DNA from: Microtetraspora niveoalba
Lineage (GTDB): Bacteria; Actinomycetota; Actinomycetes; Streptosporangiales; Streptosporangiaceae
Reading direction: 5' to 3'
DNA: 34,957 nucleotides
Assembly: GCF_001570405.1 (NCBI RefSeq)
Contig: NZ_BBYM01000057.1
Location: forward strand, 1-34,957
How positions within the stretch are numbered: position 1 is the first letter of the stretch; each line of letters begins with the position of its first letter. Shown piece after piece: positions 23,060 to 32,600 of the stretch. The notes below the pieces were generated by a model. The model did no database searches and was not told the DNA's origin. It was given only the letters and a program-made list of their open reading frames with translations. Made by a program: the position numbers and the translations under genes.

Positions 23060-24283
23060 ATGGTTGAGAGATTAAAGACCCGGGTTCTCTTCGATCTCAA
23101 CGATCCGGCGATCCACCGAAACAGATACGCGTATTATCGGCGGCTGCGCGAGACCGAACCCGTTCATCGCTCGCCGTACGGATACTGGACCCTCACCCGA
23201 TACGACGACGTCGAGGCGTTCCTGCGGGCGCCCGAGGCGTCGTCGGCGCTGCCCGACGACCAGACCTTCGCGCTCCTGCGCGGCGGACCCGACAGCCCGG
23301 CCATGCGCAGCCTGCGCCGGTGGATGCTGGTCAAGCAGGGCGCCGAGCACCGCAGGCTGCGGCGGCTGGTGGCCGGCGCGCTGACCCCCAACGCGGTGGA
23401 ACGCCTCAAACCGGAGATCTCGCGGATCGTCAACCGGCTCATCGACGAGATGGGTGAGGGCGAGGTCGACCTGATCGAACAGCTCGCCACGCCGGTCCCG
23501 GTGGCGGTGATCTGCGGCCTGCTCGGCATCCCGGTCGAAGACGCCGCGCAGTGCCTGAAGTGGACGAACGCCATCGCCAACATCATCGATCCGTTGATCA
23601 CACCGCGGATGCGGGACGAGATGAACACGGCGGAGCCGGAGTTCGGCGCGTACATCCGGGCGCAGATGGATCTGCGGCGGGCCGCCCCTCGCGACGACGT
23701 GCTGACCATGCTGATGCGCAAGGACGCCGACGGCGAGGGCCTCAGCGACGAGGACGTGATCGCCCAGGTGCTGCTGCTGTTCAACGCGGGGCACGAGACG
23801 ACCCTCAACGTCATCGGCAACAGCGTGCACGCCCTGCTCACCAACCCGGACCAGTTGGAGTTCCTGCGCGCCGATCCGGGAAGGGTGAACGACTGCTTCG
23901 AGGAACTGGCCCGCTACAACTCCACCGTGCAGATCATCGTCCGCCAACTGACCGGTGACCTGACCATCGCCGGGCAGCGCATCCCGGCGGGTGACACCGT
24001 CATGGCCATCCTCGGCGCGGCGCATCGCGACCCGGCGAAGTTCCCCGACCCCGACCGTCTCGACCTGCGCCGCGCCGGCGTCAGGTCGCTCGCCTTCGGC
24101 TCGGGCCCGCACCAGTGCATCGCCGCCATGCTCGGCAGGGTCGAGGTCTGCATGACCATCGCCGAGCTCCTGCGCCGTTACGAGACGATCGAGCTGGCCA
24201 CCGCGGACCTGGAGTGGCACACCCGCTTCAACTTCGTCCTCGGCCTCAAGCGGCTCCCCCTCCGGGTGACCTTCCGCCGCTGA
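23060..24283 (+). CDS. Cytochrome P450 monooxygenase
   Basis: This 407-residue protein is a soluble, single-domain bacterial P450 of normal length. P450s use heme, O2 and electrons from ferredoxin partners (none seen here) to hydroxylate or epoxidise a substrate. The I-helix oxygen-activation motif AGHETT is at 243-248, the K-helix ExxR is E282-R285 (ELAR), and the heme ligand is Cys353 in FGSGPHQC. Two departures from the usual family sequence are CIAAMLGRVE after the heme cysteine (normally CLGxxLAR) and YNSTVQ where YxSPVQ is common. There is no signal peptide or membrane segment. The ATG at 23060 is the only sensible start but has no ribosome binding site. Codon 5 is TTA and codon 4 is AGA, both rare. 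From its place between PKS genes it probably oxidises the released polyketide; substrate and position cannot be read from sequence. It is divergent from PKS-3 and convergent with PKS-4. Confidence 0.95.
   Translation: MVERLKTRVLFDLNDPAIHRNRYAYYRRLRETEPVHRSPYGYWTLTRYDDVEAFLRAPEASSALPDDQTFALLRGGPDSPAMRSLRRWMLVKQGAEHRRLRRLVAGALTPNAVERLKPEISRIVNRLIDEMGEGEVDLIEQLATPVPVAVICGLLGIPVEDAAQCLKWTNAIANIIDPLITPRMRDEMNTAEPEFGAYIRAQMDLRRAAPRDDVLTMLMRKDADGEGLSDEDVIAQVLLLFNAGHETTLNVIGNSVHALLTNPDQLEFLRADPGRVNDCFEELARYNSTVQIIVRQLTGDLTIAGQRIPAGDTVMAILGAAHRDPAKFPDPDRLDLRRAGVRSLAFGSGPHQCIAAMLGRVEVCMTIAELLRRYETIELATADLEWHTRFNFVLGLKRLPLRVTFRR
23072..23074 (+). promoter_or_regulatory. Rare TTA leucine codon, P450 codon 5
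   Basis: The start reads ATG GTT GAG AGA TTA AAG. A TTA so close to the start is a typical position for bldA-dependent translational control in Streptomyces. Such control of this gene is inferred. Confidence 0.8.
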
Positions 24284-24297
24284 GCGGCCGCGCACGG

Positions 24298-24337
24298 ACG
24301 CCGGGCCCGCATCGCCGACGCGATGCGGGCCCGGCGT
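24298..24337. terminator. Bidirectional hairpin terminator between convergent P450 and PKS-4
   Basis: The 16-base arms 24299-24314 and 24321-24336 are perfect reverse complements; with flanking A-T and inner C-G pairs the stem reaches 18 bp around a four-base loop (CGAC). It begins 14 bases after the P450 stop and ends three bases before the PKS-4 stop codon (24341-24343). A short T-rich run follows on the plus side. It probably serves both transcripts. Confidence 0.85.
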
Positions 24338-24340
24338 TCT

Positions 24341-27300
24341 CTACCCGCGAGCCGCGCCGTCCGCGCCCTGCTCGGCGAAGATGTCCGCGAGCCACTCCCG
24401 TACGGCCGCGGCGGTCGTCGGGCCGTCCTCCATCATCAGGGTGAAGTGGTTGCCCGGCACGTCGACGCAGGTGTGCGGCAGGCTCCAGACGGCCCGCCAG
24501 TCGTCGTCGCGGGTCCACTCGCCGATCGGTTCCGAGGCGCGGACGACGAGCGTCGGAGCCGTGATCTCCTTGGCCGTGAAGTCGAGGTACATCCGGCCGT
24601 ACCACGCCTGAGCGGTCAGGCGGGTGTCGGTCATCGGCACGGCCAGGTGCTCACGGCCGAAGGTGCCCTCGGTCAGCTCGGACATCCACTCGTGGTGCAT
24701 CGGGCGGTCCATCGGATAGGTGTCCACCAGCACGACTCCCGCCGCCGGCGCCCCCATCCGCTCCAGCCGCCACGCCAGCTCGTGCGCGAGCACCCCGCCT
24801 CCGGAGTGGCCGAGGAGGACGAACGGCGCGTCGCCCGCGACCTCGATGAGCGTCCTCGCCTGCCAGTCGAGCGACACCTCCTTGGTGGCCGGCAGCGCCT
24901 CGCCGTCCCGGTAACCGGGCAGGGGCAGGGCGATCACGTCATGGGTGCCGCGGAACGGCGTGGCGAAACGCGCGAACTCGTGAACTCCGCCGAGTGCCGA
25001 CATCCCCGTGTGACAGACGATCCTCGGGCGCCGCGGCCCTCGGGACAGGAAGACCGGGGCAGGGGCCGCGGTGCGCGACTCTGCCGAGTCGAACATCGGC
25101 CGGAAGCCGGCCGCGTCCGACAGGAACTCCATGAAATCCAGCATTCTGTCCTGCCGCATCGCCTCGCTGTAGAGCGTGCGCAGCAGGCCGGTCCGTCCCC
25201 GCGGCTCGGCCGGGGCGGCGTCCGCGCCGAGCAGCGTCTCCTGGACGTGCCGGGCGAGGGCGTCCGGGGTGGAGCTGTCGAAGACGACGGTGCTCGCCAG
25301 CGCGGCGCCGGTGGCCGACCGGAGTCGATCCCGCAACTCGATCGCGGTGAGCGAGTTGACGCCCAGCTCCAGGAACTGCTGATCCGGAGCGATCTGCTCG
25401 ACGTCGCCGTACCCCAGGACGGCCGCCGCGTGGGCGCGGACGAGATCGAGCACGACCTGGTGGCGTTCCTCGCCCGGCAGTCCCGCCAGCCGCTCGCGAA
25501 GCGCGGCCGCGTCCGCCCGGGCGCTCGGGTCGTCGTCCGCTCCGTCACCGGCCCGCCGGAGGTCGGTCAGCTCGTCGAGCAGGCGGCGGGGGCGGGCCAG
25601 CGTGTACGAGGCGGCGAACCGGGGCCAGTCGACGTCCGCGACCGTGAGACACGCCTCCGCGTGCCCCGGCAGCCGCGCGAGCAGGTCGAGCGCCGCGTCC
25701 GGCGGCATCGCCCGCAGCCCGGCGCGGGCCCACCGCTCGGCGGTGTCGCCGGTGAGTCCGGCCTCGTCCGCCCACGGCCCCCAGGAGATCGAGGTGGCGG
25801 CGCGGCCGTCGGCTCGCCGCTTCGCGGCCAGGGCGTCCAGGTAGGCGTTCGCCGCGGCCCGTGCCGGATTCGCGCCGCCCCAGACTCCGGCGACGGAGGA
25901 GAAGAGCACGAACGCGGACAGGTCGTGGTCCAGGGTCAGTTCGTGCAGGTGGCGTGCGCCGTCCACGGTGGGGCGCAGCACCTCGGCGACCCGTTCCGGA
26001 GTGAGCGCCGCCAGCGGGGTGTCGTCGGCGATCCCCGCGGCGTGCACGACCGCGGTGAGCGGACGGTCCGCGGGAAGCGCCGCGAGCAGCGCGGCCAGCG
26101 CGTCCCGGTCGGCGACGTCACAGGCCGCCACCGTCACCCGGGTGCCGCTCTCGCCCAGCTCGGCGACGAGGTCCCCGATCCCCGGCGTGTCCGGTCCGCG
26201 GCGGCCGACCAGCAGCAGATGGGGCACACCGTGACCGGCCAGCCGGCGGGCCACCCGCCGGCCGAGCGCGCCGGTGCCGCCGGTGATCAGGACCGTGCCC
26301 GACGTGGTCCATGCCGGCCGTCCCTCCGCCGCGACCGAGCGGTCCGGCGTCAGCCGCCGCGTGTGGAGGAGTCCGTCGCGGATCACCGCCTCCGGCTCCG
26401 CACCGCCCGCCAGGACGGTCACGAGCCGGTCCCAGGAACCGGCGTCCGGCCGCGCGGGCAGGTCGGCGATGCCGCCCCACCGCTCGGGCCTGGCCAGGTC
26501 GATGCCGCGGCCGAGCCCCCAGAGGGTGGCCTGTTCGGGATGCCGGGGCGGGTCGGCCGGGCCGGTCGACACGGCCTGGCGGGTGACCATCCAGAGGGGG
26601 GCGTCGAGGCCCGCCTCGTCGAGGGCCTGGACGAGCGTCACGGTCGCGGGCACCCGGTCCTCCCCCTCGGCGAGCATGCAGAGGACGCCCGCCAAGGCGT
26701 CCGCCTGGCCGTACACCCGCTTGATCCGCGCGGCCTGGGCGGCGGGGTCGGCTCCGTCACCGTTCGCCGGGAGCCGGACGACCTTCGCGCCCGCCGCGGT
26801 CATCGCCGCCTCCGCCTCCGCGGCCAGGTGGTCGGCGGCCGGGGCGACGAGCAGCCACGTGCCGTCCAGTGCGGCGCGGCCGGGCGCCGGACTCTCCGGA
26901 CGCCACACGACGCGGTAGCGCCAGGAGTCGGCGAGCGCGTCCCGCCGACGCCGGCGCCGCCAGGACGACAACGCGGGCAGCGCTGTTTCCACGGTCTCCG
27001 GCCGCGCGTCGAGCGTTTGGGCCAGTTCGCCGAGGTCTCCGCGTTCGACCGCCTCCCAGAAGCGGCCTTCGGCCGGGTCGGCGGCGGGCGCCGTCTGCAA
27101 CGGCTTCGGCCAGTAGCGCTCACGCTGGAACGCGTACGTCGGCAGGCTCACTCTCCGTCCGCCGGACGCGAGTGCCGGCCAGTCCACATCGGCCCCGCTC
27201 GTCCACAGGCGGCCGAGAGCGGCCTGGACGTGGTCGAGGCCGTCACGCAGCAACGGGACGCAGACCGCGCCGGGGATGATCTGGCTCGCCATGGCGCTCA

Positions 27301-29645
27301 GCACACCGTCGGGTCCGAGCTCGGCGACGCGGGTCACGCCGTGCTCGCCCAGACAGGTCACTCCGTCGGCGAACCGGACCGCCTCGCGCACCTGCCGCAC
27401 CCAATAGCCCGGGAGGCTCATCTCGCCCGGCTCGGCGAGTGCGCCGGTGAGGTTCGACACGATCGGGATCCGCGACTCGTCGAAGGTCAGCGTCCCCACG
27501 ACGGCCGCGAACTCGGCCAGCATCGGCTCCATCAGCCGGGAGTGGAACGCGTGCGACACCGTCAACCGGCTCGTCTTACGGCCCCGCGCGGCCCAGTGGG
27601 CCGCCAGCTCGTCGATCACCTCGGCGTCGCCGGAGACCACCACCGAGTCCGGACCGTTGACCGCCGCGACGTCCACCCGGCCATCGACTATCTCGTCCTC
27701 GGTCGCCTGGACGGCCAGCATTGCGCCACCGGCGGGGAGGGCCTGCATCAGGCGGCCCCGCGCCGCAACCAGCGCACACGCGTCCGGCAGCGACAACACC
27801 CCGGCGCAGTGCGCCGCGGCGATCTCACCGATCGAGTGGCCCAGCAGGAAATCCGGGGTCACCCGGAGCGACTCCAGCAACCGGAAGAGTGCCACCTCCA
27901 CCGCGAAGAGGCCGGCCTGCGCGTACACCGTCTGGTCGAGGCCCGGGCCATCGGAGATCACCGACCTGATCGGCCGGTCCAGGTGACGGTCGAATTCGGC
28001 GCAGACCGCGTCGAAGGCCGCGGCGAACTCCGGGAAACGCGGGTAGAGGTCGCCTCCCATGCCGAGGCGTTGCGTGCCCTGCCCCGTGAAGAGGAACGCG
28101 GTGCGCCCCTCGCCCGCCGTACCGGTGACCGCGGCGACGCTCGGCATGCCGCCGGCGACGGCGGCCAGCCCTCGCACCAGGTCCTCCCGGTCGGCGCCGA
28201 ACACGACCGCCCGATGTTTCAGTGCCGCCCTGGTGGTGGCCAGCGACCGGCTGACGTCGCGGATGTCGGAGGTGAGGCCGGTTTCGGCGAAGTGGCGCAA
28301 CCGGTCGGCCTGGGCCCGCAGCCCGTCGGCGGTCCGCGCCGACACGATCCATGGGACGGGGCCGGAGCTCTCCGCGAGGTCGGGTGCGGGATCCGCCGCC
28401 GCGGGCTGCTCCAGGATCACGTGGGCGTTGGTGCCGCTGATCCCGAACGAGGAGACAGCCGCACGGCGCGGCCGATCCGTGGAGGGCCAGGGCCGGGCCT
28501 CGGTGAGCAGTTCCACCGACCCGGCGGACCAGTCCACGTGCGGTGAGGGTTCGTCCACGTGCAGGGTCGCGGGGAGCACGCCGTGCCGCATGGCCTGCAC
28601 CATCTTGATCACACCGGCCACACCGGACGCCGCCTGGGTGTGCCCGATGTTCGATTTGACCGACCCCAGCCACAACGGCCGCTCCCGGTCCTGGCCGTAA
28701 GTGGCGAGCAGCGCCTGCGCCTCGATCGGGTCGCCGAGCTTCGTGCCGGTGCCGTGCGCCTCCACGACGTCGACCTCGGACGGGGACAGGCGGGCGTCGG
28801 CCAGCGCCTGGCGGATCACCCGCTCCTGAGACGGACCGTTCGGCGCGGTCAACCCGTTCGACGCGCCGTCCTGGTTGACCGCGCTGCCCCGCACCACCGC
28901 CAGAATCTCGTGGCCGTTGCGCCGCGCGTCCGAAAGCCGCTCCAGCACCAGCACACCGACACCCTCGGACCAGCCCGTACCGTCGGCCGCGGCGGCGAAC
29001 GCCTTGCAGCGCCCGTCCGCGGCCAGTCCGCCCTGACGGCCGAACTCGGCGAAACTCGCGGGTGTCGCCATCACCGTCACGCCACCGGCCAGCGCCAGCT
29101 CGCATTCGCCACGCCGGAGCGCCTGCGCGGCCAGGTGCATGGCCACCAGTGACGAGGAGCAGGCCGTGTCCACCGTGACCGCCGGACCCTCCAGGCCGAA
29201 CGTGTAGGCCACCCGGCCGGACAACATGCTGGTCACGCTGCCGGTCAGCAGGTGCCCGTCCGCGCCCGCGGCCAGGTCCGTGCCTATTCCGTAGAGCGAC
29301 GAGGAGGCGCCGATGATCACGCCGGTGGGCGTGTGCTTGAGCGAGAGCGGGTCGATGCCCGTCTGCTCGAAGGCCTCCCAGACCGCTTCCAGCAGGATGC
29401 GCTGCTGCGGATCCATCGCCAACGCCTCACGCGGCGAGATCCCGAACAAGCCCGCGTCGAAATCGGCCACATCATGAAGGAAGCCACCTTCAAGGACCGG
29501 GGCACTCTCGCCGATCTCCCAGCCGCGATCGGCGGGGAACGGGGTGATGCCCTGGCCGCCGGCCGCCAGCAGTGCCCAAAGCTGATCGGGATCGCCGACG
29601 CCGCCCGGGTATCGGCAGCTCATCCCCACAATCGCGATCGGCTCG
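24341..29645 (-). other. PKS-4 last module: KS-AT(malonyl)-inactive KR-ACP-thioesterase
   Basis: KS Cys1933; AT Ser2375 with HAFH at 2469-2472. The KR keeps its nucleotide motif (GGTGALG near residue 2890) but has Thr2997 for the catalytic Lys (LRPTVDGA) and Arg3033 for the catalytic Tyr ([10 protein letters not shown]), with one residue missing between the Trp and that site. The ACP reads LGVNSL. The thioesterase occupies about 25150-24341. The predicted last unit is an unreduced beta-keto acyl group. Confidence 0.88.
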
Positions 29646-32600
29646 TCGGCACTGGCCGCGGCCGGAATCCCGCGCCGCTCGACGCCCTCTCCCGTGGCGC
29701 CGAATATCTTCCCCAGCAGGTACTCCGCCAGCGCCACCGGCGTCGGATGGTCGAAGACCAGCGTGACGGGCAACCGCAGCCCTGTCTCCGCCATCAACGC
29801 GTCACGCAGTTCCACCGCCGTCAGTGAATCGAAGCCCACATCCCGAAACGCCCGGCCTGGCTCCACGTCCGCCGCCGACGCGTGCCCCAGCACCACCGCG
29901 GCGCGCGCCCGCACCAGCTCCAGCAGCGTCCGCGACCGCTCCGCCGCGGGCAGGCCCTCCAGCACACCCCTCAGCCCCGACGGCTCGTCCGCGCTCGGCT
30001 CTGGCCCGGCCAGCACCCCGGCCACCTCGGGCAACTCACCCAGCAAGGCGCTCGCCCGACCCGAGACGAACATCGGGGCGAACCGCTCCCAGTCCACATC
30101 GGCCACGCTCACGCAAACGTCGCCACGGTCAACGGCGACCTCCAGCGCCCGGATCGCCACCTCCGGATCCATCAGCACCAGGCCCCGCCGCCGCAGGAAC
30201 TCCCCGGTCTCCCCCTCGACGGCCATCCCGACACCGGCCCACGGCCCCCACGCCACCGACAAGCCCGCCAGCCCCCGCTCCCGACGGGATTCCACCAACG
30301 CATCCAAGAACGCGTTCCCCGCCGCGTACGCCCCTTGCCCGCCACTCCCCCACGTCGCGGCGATGGACGAGAACACCACGAACAGCCGCACATCCTGTCC
30401 GCGAGTCAGCTCGTCCAGATGCGCCGCACCGGCGACCTTGGCCCTCACGACCTCCGCGACCCGCTCCGCGTCCGTCTCCATCAGCACATCCGGCGCCCCT
30501 ACTCCCGCCGCATGCACCACTCCCATCAGCGGAAACTCTTCCGGGATCGCCGCCAGGACCTCGGCCAGCGCCTCCCGGTCCGCCACGTCGCAGGCCGCCA
30601 CCGACGCCCGGGCGCCGAGCTCCCGCAGCTCCGCCACCAGTCCCTCGACGCCGGGCGCCGCAGCTCCCCGACGGCTCGCCAGCACCAGATGCCCCACACC
30701 ACGACCGGCCAGCCACCGCGCCACCTCACCGCCCAGGCCACCGGTGCCGCCGGTCACCAGCACGGTCCCGTCCGCGCAGTCCGGCACCCCCACCTCGGAC
30801 GACGAGGCCGCCGCGCCGGCCGACGGCGCCCGCACCACCCGCCGTCCCAGCACCTCGGCGCCCCGTACCGCTACCTGATCCTCGCCCGACTCCCCGGCCA
30901 GCACGGCCGCCAACCGGGCACCGACCCGGCGATCCACCACAGGGGGAACATCGACCAGACCGCCCCACCGATCCGGATGCTCCAACGCCGCGACGCGTCC
31001 CAGCCCCCAGATCTGCGCCTGATACGGATCACGAATCGAATCGGAACCTCCGGCCGACACCGCACCAGACGTCACACACCACAGGGGCGCGCTCACCCCG
31101 AGATCCCCCAGCGCCTGCAGTACGGCCAGCAGCCCGCTCAACTGCGCCGACACACCCGGCGCCGCGACAAGCGCGACTCCCGCGAGATCCGGCGCCTCCT
31201 CCACCACTTCATGAATGCGCGCGGCGACCGAGGCACGGTCGAGTTCCGCCTCCCCGAGGACCAGCTCGACCACCCCCGCCCCGCCGTCGCGGATCGCCGC
31301 CCGCACACCCTCGGCCAGAAGGTCGTCGGTGCCCTCCGGGAGAACCACCAGCCAGGTCCCGGTCAGCTCGCCGTCGGCCAGCGTGACCGGGTTCCAGACG
31401 ATCCGATAGCGCCAGCCGTCCAGGACCGAGTCCTGACGACGCTGCTTGCGCCACGACGACAGCGCGGGCAGTACCTCGCCCAGCACGTGCGACTGATCAC
31501 CCAGACTCAGCGTGCCGGCCAGCTCTTCCAGGTCCTCGCGTTCGACCGCTTCCCAGAACCGGGACTCCACCATGTCACCGGACAACACCGGTACCGGCTT
31601 GGGCCAGTACCGCTGCCGCTGGAACGCGTACGTCGGGAGGTCCACCCGACGGCCGCCCGGCAGAACGGTCCGCCAGTCGACGTCGACGCCGGCCGCCCAC
31701 AACCCGCCCAGCGCGGTCAGCACCGTTTCGGTGTCGTCCCGGTCGCGGCGCAGTAGCGGCGCGAACACCGCGTCGCCGGACTGCTGGGCCGGCGCCTCAT
31801 CGCGGCGCAGCACCGGCGTGAACACTCCGTCGAGCATTTGCTGGGCCAGCGCGCAGAGCACACCATCCGGACCCAGCTCCACGAACCGGGACACACCCCG
31901 CTCGGCCAGACAGGTGACGCCGTCGGCGAACCGCACCGCCTCACGCACCTGCCGCACCCAGTAGGCCGGAGAGGTGAACAGCCCAGGATCGGCGAGCGTT
32001 CCAGTGAGGTTCGACACGATCGGGATCCGCGGCTCGTCGAACGTCAGCGTCTCCAACACGGCCGCGAAGTCGGCCAGCATCGGCTCCATCAGCCGGGAAT
32101 GGAACGCCTGCGAGACCGTCAACCGGCTCGTCTTACGGCCCTCCGCCGCCCACCGGGCCGCCAACTCGTCGATCACCCCGGCGTCCCCGGAGACGACCAC
32201 CGAGCTCGGGCCGTTGACCGCCGCGATGTCCACCAGACCCGCGACCATCTCCCGGACCTCGTCCTCCGACGCCTGCACGGCGAGCATCGCGCCACCCGAC
32301 GGGAGCGCCTGCATCAGCCGGCCCCGCGCCGCAACCAGCGCACACGCGTCCGGCAGCGACAACACTCCGGCGCAATGGGCGGCAGCGATCTCACCGATCG
32401 AGTGGCCCAGCAGGAAGTCCGCTACCACCTGGAGCGACTCCAGCAACCGGAACGACGCCACCTCGACCGCGAACAATCCGGCCTGCGCCCACACGGTCTG
32501 ATCGAGATCCGCCCCGTCGAACACGACATCCCGGACCGGCCGATCGAGCCGCAGGTCCAGCTCCGCGCACACCGCGTCGAACGCGTCCGCGAACACCGGG

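Noticed and set aside
23072-24295. 407-codon open frame antisense to the P450
   Set aside because: The plus frame carries every P450 signature motif; the antisense translation has no recognisable domain and would overlap the terminator.
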